Part shown: positions 35,035-42,618 of the stretch, one piece after another | Position numbering within the stretch: the first letter of the stretch is position 1 | Layout of the letters: the number at the start of each line of letters is the position of its first letter | NCBI RefSeq assembly: GCF_000426565.1 | Contig: NZ_AUFP01000006.1 | Location: 124,001-188,000 of the forward strand | Source: Segatella albensis DSM 11370 = JCM 12258 | Lineage (GTDB): Bacteria; Bacteroidota; Bacteroidia; Bacteroidales; Bacteroidaceae | Length of the DNA: 64,000 bases | Direction: 5' to 3' | Made by a program: the position numbers and the translations under genes | Notes under the pieces: model-generated | Seen by the model: the letters and a program-made list of their open reading frames with translations, nothing else | Told to the model about the DNA's origin: nothing | Database searches by the model: none

Positions 35035-35574
35035 TTAACAGATCTTAGTTCCCATTTCGTAAGCCTCCTGCAACTTAGCATTACCTTCGATGGCCTTTGG
35101 TTCGTTTACGCCTCCGCAGAAGAGCGTACCGGCCAAACGACTCTTGGGATAGCAAGCTATCCAACCGCTCAGTCCGACCTCGGCACGTTTCGGAGTCTCC
35201 GGTTCTTCATCGGCAGCCGTGGTCAACAGATACACATCACGGAACTTATAATCACGACCGTACATAGCATTCATGCGGTCGATAAGCGTCTTCATCTGTC
35301 CGCTCATCTCATAATAGTAGATTGGTGTTGCCCAAACGATGACATCGGCTTCCATCACCTTGGCCATGATATCATTGACATCGTCCTTGATGGCACAATG
35401 CCCCAGTTTGTGACACGCCATACAGCCTCTACAGAACTGGATCTCTTTGCCGGAGAGTGAAATCTTCTCTACTTCGTTTCCGGCTGCTTGAGCACCTTCC
35501 ACGAACTTGTCAGCGAGTATATCGCTGTTGGAACCATGACGAAGACTCGTCGATATTACTATTACCCGTTTCAT
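35035..35574 (-). CDS. Flavodoxin-fold NAD(P)H-dependent FMN reductase-like protein with cysteine cluster
   Basis: 179 residues from the ATG at 35574 (MKRVIVISTSLRHGSNSD), preceded by the purine-rich AAAAGATAA. A longer frame to 35628 would run through the -7 promoter and start site region. The N-terminal phosphate-binding loop STSLRHGSNS and WATPIYYYEMSGQMKTLIDR are those of the FMN-binding flavodoxin-like reductases. The sequence CRGCMACHKLGHC contains four cysteines close together, as in iron-sulfur flavoproteins of anaerobes, where they may bind a cluster. Role in electron transfer or detoxification is inferred. Confidence 0.88.
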   Translation of the reverse strand: MKRVIVISTSLRHGSNSDILADKFVEGAQAAGNEVEKISLSGKEIQFCRGCMACHKLGHCAIKDDVNDIMAKVMEADVIVWATPIYYYEMSGQMKTLIDRMNAMYGRDYKFRDVYLLTTAADEEPETPKRAEVGLSGWIACYPKSRLAGTLFCGGVNEPKAIEGNAKLQEAYEMGTKIC

Positions 35575-35625
35575 CTTATCTTTTCTTTGATACTTCAAAT
35601 ATTTTTGTATTTTCAATGAATTTGG

Positions 35626-35633
35626 CAAATATA
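35626..35633 (-). promoter_or_regulatory. Predicted -7 element of the flavoprotein-GNAT pair
   Basis: Minus strand TATATTTG, exact TAnnTTTG match, about 52 bp before the ATG at 35574. A TTTG lies 18 bp upstream (35655-35652). Confidence 0.6.
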
Positions 35634-35750
35634 ATCATTTTCCATGAAACCCAAAAATATTATTATTAAAATAAACATTGTCTTCTTATCCCGAACGCAT
35701 CCCGAAGGATTCCCGAACAGTACGAACCGATATTAACATAGTTTTTGTCT

Positions 35751-35787
35751 CTGTGCAGAAAGGTTGCACAAAGATGATATACCTTTG
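35751..35787 (+). promoter_or_regulatory. Inverted-repeat operator joined to a -7 element, upstream of the 41-aa gene
   Basis: CTGTGCA (35751-35757), 7 bases, TGCACA (35765-35770), 9 bases, TACCTTTG (35780-35787), 4 bases, GTGAAA. Every distance equals that at 33587-33633, although the bases in between differ, so the motif is under selection or recently duplicated. There is no -33 TTTG at the usual distance, which suggests that a bound factor helps or blocks the polymerase. Confidence 0.65.
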
Positions 35788-35814
35788 TCCCGTGAAACTT
35801 AAAATAGAACGATT

Positions 35815-35940
35815 ATGAAATTTCTTAGATTTTTATTTTCATCGATTTTGCTAAAGAGTGGCAAAAACAGAAGGGATGATAACGACCTATATGATGATTA
35901 TTATGATGAGGATTATGACGAGGATTTTGATGAATTATAG
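35815..35940 (+). CDS. Very small protein with hydrophobic basic head and strongly acidic tail (41 aa)
   Basis: ATG at 35815, stop TAG at 35938-35940. Residues 1-20 are hydrophobic and basic (MKFLRFLFSSILLK then KNRR). Residues 21-41 hold 13 Asp or Glu and four Tyr (DDNDLYDDYYDEDYDEDFDE). A promoter with an operator lies 28 bp upstream, and a mini-frame from GTG at 35792 stops at TGA overlapping this ATG. The head could lie on a membrane and the acidic tail could bind metal, basic protein or mimic DNA. No family recognised. Coding status is supported by the promoter and strong composition bias, not by any homologue I can name. Confidence 0.6.
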   Translation: MKFLRFLFSSILLKSGKNRRDDNDLYDDYYDEDYDEDFDEL

Positions 35941-36000
35941 GGGCAAATAGGCGGGAAAACGGCAAATATAGCACGAATATTCATAAAATACTTGCCAATT

Positions 36001-36032
36001 TTTCTCTATTAAAGTAAAAAATTGTAGTTTTG
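36001..36032 (+). promoter_or_regulatory. Predicted promoter of the hsd operon
   Basis: TAGTTTTG at 36025-36032 is an exact -7 element, with TTTC 20 bp upstream (36001-36004). The transcript should start near 36037, leaving a leader of about 113 nt if hsdM starts at 36150. A frame opening with TTG at 36030 lies inside this promoter and is not a real start. The region 35941-36000 has two GCAAATA repeats but no gene. Confidence 0.7.
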
Positions 36033-36149
36033 CAGATAAATAGAAAAACTACAGACAAAATGCTCTCTAATACTGTTACTTTCTACCCTGGAAGTAAATC
36101 TATCTATGAGCTCTTGTGTAATGAAAAGTATAAGACTAAAAAACAGAAT

Positions 36150-37670
36150 ATGATCACAGGCGATATAAAAAACAAAATCGACCAGATATGGGATACGTTC
36201 TTCGTGGCTGGTATCACCAATCCGATAACGGTATTGGAACAGATGACGTATATCTTCTTTATGAAGATGCTCGATGACAAGCAGTTGCAAGAGGAGGCGA
36301 ATGCCCGCGACTGGGATGCTGAGGTTCAGAATCCTACTTTCCCTGCCGGTGAGCGATGGGTGAACCCGGAAGCTACTACCGAAGAGGAGAAGACCGGAAT
36401 ACCTTACGAGCATCTCCGTTGGCACGTGTTCAAGAACTTCGGTTCTGACAATATGTTCAAGATTGTGCGACAGAGTGTTTTCGAGTTCATCAAGCATATC
36501 GGAACAGGCGAAGAGAGTGCTTATAGCCGTTATATGAAGTCGGCGATATTCCTCATCCCTAACGCCCGTACCCTCTCTAAGGTCGTTGACGGCGTTGATG
36601 CCCTTGACATGAACAACCGTGATACCATGGGTGACGTATATGAGTACATCCTTGGCAAGATGGCTGCTTCCGGCACGAACGGACAGTTCCGCACGCCTCG
36701 CCATATCATCCGTATGATCGTGGAGATGATGGAGCCTACCCCACAGGATTATATCTGCGACCCAGCCATGGGTAGCGCCGGTTTCCTCGTTGAGGCCGTG
36801 AAATATATCAAGGAAAAGAACGAGGAGGCTCTGTTTGCGCAGGACGAGATGGAGCACATCAAGACCAACATGATAAACGGTTTCGATACCGACCAGACGA
36901 TGCTTCGCATTGGTGCCATGAACTTGTTGCTTCACGACATCAGCAGTCCGAACCTTGCATGGCGTGATTCTCTTTCCGAGCAGAATGAGGACCAGAACTG
37001 TTACTCGCTCATCATGGCGAACCCTCCTTTTGCCGGTAGTCTGGATAAGGGAAACATCAACAAGAAGATTCTTGCCTATGCGAATACCAAGAAGACGGAA
37101 TTATTGTTCCTTGCTCAGTTTGTTCGCTCTTTGGAGGTTGGTGGTCGTTGTGCCAGCATCGTCCCGGACGGTGTGTTGTTTGGTACCAGTAAGGCGCATA
37201 TCGCCATACGCAAAGAGATCGTAGAGCATCAGCAGTTGCGTGCTGTCATCTCTATGCCGAGTGGTGTCTTCAAACCTTATGCGGGAGTAAGTACGGCTGT
37301 CCTCATCTTTACCAAGACCAATAGTGGCGGTACGGATAAGGTATGGTTCTATGACATGAGAGCTGATGGTTATTCGCTCGATGACAAGCGAAGTGAAATC
37401 TCTGAGAACGATATTCCTGATATTGTTGCTCGTTTCCACAATCTCAAAGCTGAGGAAAGTCGAACTCGCAAAGAGCAAAGTTTCTTTGTCCCTATAGATG
37501 AGATTCGCGAAAATGATTATGATCTCTCTATCAACAAGTACAAGGAGGTGGAGCGTGAAAAGGTGGAATATGAACCTGTCAAGGATATTCTCGCTCGCTT
37601 GGAAAAGACGGAAAGCGAATACGTGAAAAGTTATAGCGAACTTTACAAGATGTTAGAGGAAAAGGCATGA
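36150..37670 (+). CDS. hsdM: Type I restriction-modification system, DNA methyltransferase subunit
   Basis: 506 residues from the ATG at 36150 (MITGDIKNKIDQIWDTFFVAG), which is where HsdM proteins of this type begin; an ATG at 36060 in the same frame would add 30 residues. An N-terminal helical HsdM_N domain (1-150) precedes the N6-adenine methylase domain. The S-adenosylmethionine motif DPAMGSAGFLVEA starts at about residue 204 and the catalytic NPPF lies near 290. It methylates adenine at the site chosen by HsdS and forms the core of the M2S and R2M2S complexes. The stop overlaps hsdS by 4 bp (ATGA). Confidence 0.95.
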   Translation: MITGDIKNKIDQIWDTFFVAGITNPITVLEQMTYIFFMKMLDDKQLQEEANARDWDAEVQNPTFPAGERWVNPEATTEEEKTGIPYEHLRWHVFKNFGSDNMFKIVRQSVFEFIKHIGTGEESAYSRYMKSAIFLIPNARTLSKVVDGVDALDMNNRDTMGDVYEYILGKMAASGTNGQFRTPRHIIRMIVEMMEPTPQDYICDPAMGSAGFLVEAVKYIKEKNEEALFAQDEMEHIKTNMINGFDTDQTMLRIGAMNLLLHDISSPNLAWRDSLSEQNEDQNCYSLIMANPPFAGSLDKGNINKKILAYANTKKTELLFLAQFVRSLEVGGRCASIVPDGVLFGTSKAHIAIRKEIVEHQQLRAVISMPSGVFKPYAGVSTAVLIFTKTNSGGTDKVWFYDMRADGYSLDDKRSEISENDIPDIVARFHNLKAEESRTRKEQSFFVPIDEIRENDYDLSINKYKEVEREKVEYEPVKDILARLEKTESEYVKSYSELYKMLEEKA

Positions 37671-38809
37671 GAGAAGGTTGGGAACAATATAGATTTGACG
37701 AAGTATTTAACTTGCAAATGGGTAAGACTCCAGACAGAAAAACGCCACAGTATTTTGGTGGAGATAATGTTTGGGTTTCTATTCGTGACTTGGTCAAAAA
37801 AGAAATATTTGACTCAAATGAGCACATCACAGACGAAGCTATTTTAGCCTCTAACATTCGCCAAGTGAAAAAAGGTACGGTTATCATGAGTTTCAAACTA
37901 ACTGTGGGAAAGTGTGCAATTGCGGGAAAAGATTTATATACTAATGAGGCTATTATAGCCTTCAACCTAAAAGAAGGTTATGAGATAATTCCTAACTTTT
38001 TATATTATTACTTACAGGGCTATAAATGGGAAGGAGCAAATAAAGCTGTAATGGGCTTAACTCTTAATAAAGCAACCATTTCAAAACATAAAATAGCTTT
38101 TCCTCCTCTTTCTACTCAGCAATCTATTGTATCAGAACTTGATAAGATCAACGAGTTAATTTCTTTAAAGAAATCACAATTGGAAGATCTTGATTCTCTT
38201 GCTCAAAGCATATTCTATGATATGTTTGGTGACCCCGTTGAAAATGAAAAAGGATGGGCTACAGAAGTAATAGGTAAAATTGCACCTTGCGTTTCATATA
38301 AAGGAGAAATCGTATCAAAAGAAGGGAAATACTGGTTACTGAACCTTGATATGGTAGAATCTATGACAGGAAGGGTAATTGATAGAAAATATGTTGAGAA
38401 ATCTAAGATTGGTAATTCTACATTTACCTTCAATGAAGACAATGTTTTATATTCCAAATTGCGCCCATATTTAAATAAAGTTGTGATACCTAACGGTAAT
38501 GGTTATTGTACATCCGAGCTTCTTCCATTGTTACCAGATAAAAAACATCTCAACAGAATCTTTCTTGCTTTTGTGTTAAGAAATAAATCTTTTGTAGATT
38601 TCATTAATATAAAGGTTGCAGGAGCTAAGATGCCGAGAGTTTCAATGACCGATTTTAGGAATTTTAAACTAATTCTTCCGCCTCTGCCTCTCCAGCAAAC
38701 ATTCGCTGAAAGAATTTCTGCTATTGAGCAACAGAAGCTACAAATCAGTTCTACGATAAAGACCCTCGAAACCTTACTTGCATCCCGGATGCAGTATTGG
38801 TTTGACTAA
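37667..38809 (+). CDS. hsdS: Type I restriction-modification system, specificity subunit
   Basis: 380 residues with the two-repeat plan. Target-recognition domain 1 is at about 1-150. A coiled conserved spacer follows (LSTQQSIVSELDKINELISL and KSQLEDLDSLAQSIFYDMFG). Domain 2 is at about 190-325, and the second spacer at the C-terminus is LPPLPLQQTFAERISAIEQQ. The recognition domains are more AT-rich than hsdM and hsdR on either side, as usual for these fast-evolving parts. A single intact hsdS is present; I see no second or partial copy nearby that could recombine with it. The recognised sequence cannot be derived here. Confidence 0.94.
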   Translation: MREGWEQYRFDEVFNLQMGKTPDRKTPQYFGGDNVWVSIRDLVKKEIFDSNEHITDEAILASNIRQVKKGTVIMSFKLTVGKCAIAGKDLYTNEAIIAFNLKEGYEIIPNFLYYYLQGYKWEGANKAVMGLTLNKATISKHKIAFPPLSTQQSIVSELDKINELISLKKSQLEDLDSLAQSIFYDMFGDPVENEKGWATEVIGKIAPCVSYKGEIVSKEGKYWLLNLDMVESMTGRVIDRKYVEKSKIGNSTFTFNEDNVLYSKLRPYLNKVVIPNGNGYCTSELLPLLPDKKHLNRIFLAFVLRNKSFVDFINIKVAGAKMPRVSMTDFRNFKLILPPLPLQQTFAERISAIEQQKLQISSTIKTLETLLASRMQYWFD

Positions 38810-38823
38810 AACAATTAACGCCC

Positions 38824-41800
38824 ATGAAGAATTTCGACTTTATCCAGCTTTTGGCTCAGCAGATACCGAGCTTTAGCCAACTGCACGCATATTGCGATAA
38901 GGCAGAAATATTTCAGAATTCCTTCCCGGAGGAGTCGGCCGGCAATGCCCGTAAGGCTTTGGAATGGCTGGTAAAACAGCATCTGGCTATGGCTTCGGTA
39001 ACGCTCGAAAAGCACGAGACGCTCAGCGATATGATGAGGCGACCGGAAATTGATGCTTTCATCAACGAAGACTATGTATTTAAGCAGGATATGTTTACCG
39101 TGAAGAAGATCGGCAACTATGCCTCTCATATCGGTACTCAGACCATAAGAAAGAATGATGCTTTCATCTGCTTGCGTGCTTTATATTATGTCGTTAGCGG
39201 ATTCCTGTATCGCTGGAAGGCTATCAAGAGCATTCAGGCTTTCGACGCTACCCTTGTGCCACAGGTGTTCCCGGGTGTTCATGTTGAATCATCGGAAGAG
39301 CCGAAGGTTGCTATCGATGTGGTCAACAGCGTGCCACAAGAGGTCGTAGAGAATCCTGTCATCCCGGGCGAAAAACCGAGGGAGTCGCTTGCCAGCGAGG
39401 CTATCACCAGGAAGTGCCTTATCGACTATATGCTCAACGAGGCTAAATGGGATATCCTCACCGCGAAGGGCGACATACAAGGGGGAAAGGCTTGTATCGA
39501 GGTAAAGGTGAAAGGTATGCCTACGCCAAGCGGTATAGGTTATTGCGACTATGTGTTATTCAGTAAAGGTGGTAAACCTTTGGCTGTTATCGAGGCAAAG
39601 AGTACCATCCAGAATGCCGGGAAAGGTAGAAAACAAGCAATTATGTATGCGGATTGCTTGGAAGCCAAGTACGGTGTTCGCCCTGTCATCTATTACACCA
39701 ATGGCTATGTAACCAAGGTCATTGACGGTATGGGTTATCCAGACCGTGACGTTATTTCATTCCATAGCCATGAGGACTTGGAATATCTGATTCAGAAACG
39801 TGGACGTGCTGACATCACGGACTTGACCATCGATGATGCGATAACCAATCGACCTTATCAGAAGACGGCCATCAAGAGTCTCGTGGAATGGCTCAACATG
39901 AAGCATCGCCGTGGTCTGCTCGTATTGGCAACGGGTACGGGAAAAACTCGTGTGAGCATTGCGCTCTGTAAGTTGCTCACCAATAACAATTGGGTCAAGA
40001 ATGTGTTGTTCTTGGCCGACCGCACGGAACTGGTGGGTCAGGCGCGAAGCAATTATGAGAATCTGCTACCCAGCGAGTCGATGACGTCGCTATCTGATGA
40101 CGATGAACCTGATTTGGAGGCTCGGTTCGTTTTCTCTACCTACCAGACGATGATCAACTATATCAATGATGCTAATACAAAATTCAGCATCGGACACTTC
40201 GACCTTATCATCATCGATGAGGCGCATCGCTCGGTATTCGGAAAATATAAGGCTATCTTCGATTATTTCGATTCGCTCCTCATCGGTCTGACGGCAACGC
40301 CTCGTGACGAGATCGACAAGAATACGTTCCGTCTGTTGGAACTGGAGAATGAACCTAACTTTGAATATAATTTCGAGGAGGCGGTGAAGGATGGTTATCT
40401 CGTGCCGTACAAGGCAAAACTGCATCATTCGAAGATCATCAACAATGGTATCAAATATGATGACCTTACTTCTGAACAGCGTGATGAACTGGAGAAGGTG
40501 TGGGATTATGAGAAGATGCTGAAGGGTATCGACCCTAATAAGGAGTATCATCGTGATATTGAGGGCAATGAGATCTTCCGTTATCTCATCAATGATGATA
40601 CCATCGACAATGTACTGTCGGAGTTGATGGAAAATGGACTGAAGATAAGAAGTGGCGAGGATATCGGTAAGACGATCATCTTTGCCTATAATCATAAGCA
40701 TGCTGAAAGAATCGTGGAGCGGTTTCATACGCTCTATCCTAACCGTGGAGCTGATTATTGCCAATTGATAGATAACCAGGTGAAGCATCATGACAAGATC
40801 ATCCGTGACTTCAAGATGCCTGAGAAGTTGCCACAGATTGCCGTCAGCGTGGATATGCTCGACACGGGTATCGATGTGCCTGAGGTGTTGAACCTTGTAT
40901 TCTTCAAGGTCGTTAAGTCGAAGATTAAGTTTGAACAGATGATCGGTCGCGGTACGCGTCTGTGCCCTAACATATTCGGGGAAGGAAAGGATAAAGAGTT
41001 GTTCTATATCTTTGACTGGTGTGGTAACTTTGATTATTTCTCTGAGAATCCGGAGGGTATCGGCTCTTCTAACAGTATGTCGTTGACCGAGAGACTTTTC
41101 TCGCTGAGACTTGATATCGCAAAGGAGTTGCAGAGTGCGAACCATCAGGAGAAGGAGTTCGACAAGAAATTGCATGATGACCTGAAAGTGTTACTGCATC
41201 AGCAAGTTAGGAGCATCGTAAAGGAGCGCAAGGATGCACGCCCGTACTGGGGAATCATCGAACCTTTCCGTGATAAGGACAGGTGGACATGTCTTTCTGA
41301 AGAGGATGTCTTAAAACTTAAGGAAATCGGTAAACTCATTCCAAAGGACAGCGATGATGAGTCGGCGAAGAAGTTTGATGTCATCATGCTGCATCTGCAA
41401 CTGGCCCTTATCAATCCGGAAGTTCATGCAGGACAGTTCAAACAGGTGGTGGTGAACATCGCTTCTCATCTGGAGAAAAAGGGAACTGTGCCTATTGTCA
41501 TGGCACGCATCAACACCATCAGAAAAGTGCAGAAACCGCAATTCTGGGAGGAGGAGTCGCTTAATGGACTTGAATACGTGAGAACGGAACTACGAGACCT
41601 CATCAAACTCCTTGAGGATACTCGTAAGACGAAGAAGTTTATCATAGATATCGACGATCCTTACGAGATGGTAGAAACGATTGGGGATTCTGTCATCCAG
41701 ACTTCGTACAAACAGCGTGTCATCGATTATCTGGCCAAGAATACTGATAACCCTACCCTACATAAGATTCAAAACTTTGAGCAACTTACCTCTGCTGACT

Positions 41801-42156
41801 TTGCTGAGTTGGAACGTATCTTCTTTGAGGAACTCGGTACGCGTAAGGAGTTTGAAGAACTGGCTGAGGGGCATCCGTATAAGAATAATGTGGCTGCTTT
41901 CATCCGTGTCATCAATGGTATCGACAGGAAGAAGGCGTTACAGATATATCAAAACTTCATCAATGACAGTAATTTAACGTCTGAACAGGAGCGTTACCTA
42001 AAGAATATCCTCGATTATGTAAGTGTGAACGGTGACATCGAAACAAAGAGTTTCATGGAATATCCGCTGAAAATGAATAATTGGCGTGGTGCCTTCGGTG
42101 ATCACTTCATCCAACTGAAGGATTTCGTTAAGCAGATTCACCGGGTGATATCTTAA
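38824..42156 (+). CDS. hsdR: Type I restriction-modification system, restriction/translocase subunit (EcoEI-like)
   Basis: 1110 residues. An N-terminal DUF4145-type helical domain (about 1-125, with SAGNARKALEWLVKQHL) precedes the nuclease domain, whose motif VIEAKSTIQNAGKGRKQA lies near residue 255. The helicase has Walker A ATGTGKT (about 368-376), the DEAD-box-like IDEAH (about 462), and GLTATP. The second RecA-like domain ends with MIGRGTRLCP. A C-terminal helical region contacts HsdM. Order and sequence fit the EcoEI/EcoAI branch. The enzyme pulls in unmodified DNA with ATP and cuts it far from the recognition site. It is followed by a terminator at 42203-42233. Confidence 0.95.
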   Translation: MKNFDFIQLLAQQIPSFSQLHAYCDKAEIFQNSFPEESAGNARKALEWLVKQHLAMASVTLEKHETLSDMMRRPEIDAFINEDYVFKQDMFTVKKIGNYASHIGTQTIRKNDAFICLRALYYVVSGFLYRWKAIKSIQAFDATLVPQVFPGVHVESSEEPKVAIDVVNSVPQEVVENPVIPGEKPRESLASEAITRKCLIDYMLNEAKWDILTAKGDIQGGKACIEVKVKGMPTPSGIGYCDYVLFSKGGKPLAVIEAKSTIQNAGKGRKQAIMYADCLEAKYGVRPVIYYTNGYVTKVIDGMGYPDRDVISFHSHEDLEYLIQKRGRADITDLTIDDAITNRPYQKTAIKSLVEWLNMKHRRGLLVLATGTGKTRVSIALCKLLTNNNWVKNVLFLADRTELVGQARSNYENLLPSESMTSLSDDDEPDLEARFVFSTYQTMINYINDANTKFSIGHFDLIIIDEAHRSVFGKYKAIFDYFDSLLIGLTATPRDEIDKNTFRLLELENEPNFEYNFEEAVKDGYLVPYKAKLHHSKIINNGIKYDDLTSEQRDELEKVWDYEKMLKGIDPNKEYHRDIEGNEIFRYLINDDTIDNVLSELMENGLKIRSGEDIGKTIIFAYNHKHAERIVERFHTLYPNRGADYCQLIDNQVKHHDKIIRDFKMPEKLPQIAVSVDMLDTGIDVPEVLNLVFFKVVKSKIKFEQMIGRGTRLCPNIFGEGKDKELFYIFDWCGNFDYFSENPEGIGSSNSMSLTERLFSLRLDIAKELQSANHQEKEFDKKLHDDLKVLLHQQVRSIVKERKDARPYWGIIEPFRDKDRWTCLSEEDVLKLKEIGKLIPKDSDDESAKKFDVIMLHLQLALINPEVHAGQFKQVVVNIASHLEKKGTVPIVMARINTIRKVQKPQFWEEESLNGLEYVRTELRDLIKLLEDTRKTKKFIIDIDDPYEMVETIGDSVIQTSYKQRVIDYLAKNTDNPTLHKIQNFEQLTSADFAELERIFFEELGTRKEFEELAEGHPYKNNVAAFIRVINGIDRKKALQIYQNFINDSNLTSEQERYLKNILDYVSVNGDIETKSFMEYPLKMNNWRGAFGDHFIQLKDFVKQIHRVIS

Positions 42157-42202
42157 TGATTGCCCAGCTATATAAAGATGCATGTGGTAAGAAAGAATAT
42201 AT

Positions 42203-42233
42203 GAGCAAAACCAGAAGTTTTGCTCTTTTTTTT
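42203..42233 (+). terminator. Intrinsic terminator of the hsd operon
   Basis: GAGCAAAAC (42203-42211) and GTTTTGCTC (42217-42225) form a perfect 9-bp stem with a 5-nt loop, followed by eight T residues. It lies 47 bp after the hsdR stop. Confidence 0.92.
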
Positions 42234-42555
42234 GTATTTATTTTTGTCTATGCAGATTGGTTGCATCGCTCTTCCTCGTTGGCGTGGGTAAGGTGAAAAT
42301 ATGGAGAGAACTCTGTCGTTATCAGTACGGCAAATTTGGAACCTGGAGAGTATTGTCTTGCTATCACAAACATGATGACTAATACTAAATCTGCAAAGGT
42401 GTATACTTTTAGAATCAAACAATAATTTATCCTCAAGGTGTATTACTGATAAGAATAAAAAAGAGGATATGTCAACGTCTTGACATATTCTCTTTATGAT
42501 TAATAACTTATCAGCTATAATGAGCCTGTAAATGAGCCTGTAAATTAAAAATAAT
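42234..42555. other. Gap between two terminators; one weak minus-strand small frame and a tandem 12-mer
   Basis: No solid gene. On the minus strand a 41-codon frame (42248-42373, starting MFVIARQYSPGSKF) has a near -7 element CACCTTTG about 21 bp upstream (42394-42401), but no further support. At 42519-42542 the 12-mer AATGAGCCTGTA is repeated twice in tandem. This stretch marks the right border of the restriction-modification module. Confidence 0.4.
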
Positions 42556-42586
42556 AAACCCCGGGAGTAAAAAACTCCCGGGGTTT
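42556..42586 (-). terminator. Intrinsic terminator downstream of ppiD
   Basis: A 13-bp perfect stem (AAACCCCGGGAGT with ACTCCCGGGGTTT) and 5-nt loop, with a T-rich tract on the minus-strand exit side. It would end the beta-barrel-lptC-CNNM-ppiD transcript. A short T run on the other side may let it work in both directions. Confidence 0.9.
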
Positions 42587-42618
42587 TCATATATATATAA
42601 AATTACTGATCTCTCTAC

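Noticed and set aside
36030..36149. N-terminal extension of hsdM from TTG
   Set aside because: The TTG is part of the -7 promoter element, so it cannot be in the mRNA. An ATG at 36060 remains possible, but family members start at the position equivalent to 36150.
36009..36935. 308-codon minus-strand frame over hsdM
   Set aside because: Antisense to a well-supported methyltransferase gene; no recognisable motifs.
40090..41175. 361-codon minus-strand frame over hsdR
   Set aside because: Antisense to the helicase region of hsdR, rich in Ile, Leu and Arg as expected for a shadow.
42519..42542. Tandem 12-mer as an attachment site of an integrated element
   Set aside because: There is no integrase in the window and no matching copy at the left border of the restriction module.
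42168..42590. 140-codon minus-strand frame after hsdR
   Set aside because: It runs through both terminator hairpins and has a compositionally odd product. I considered a decayed integrase, but no recombinase motif is visible.
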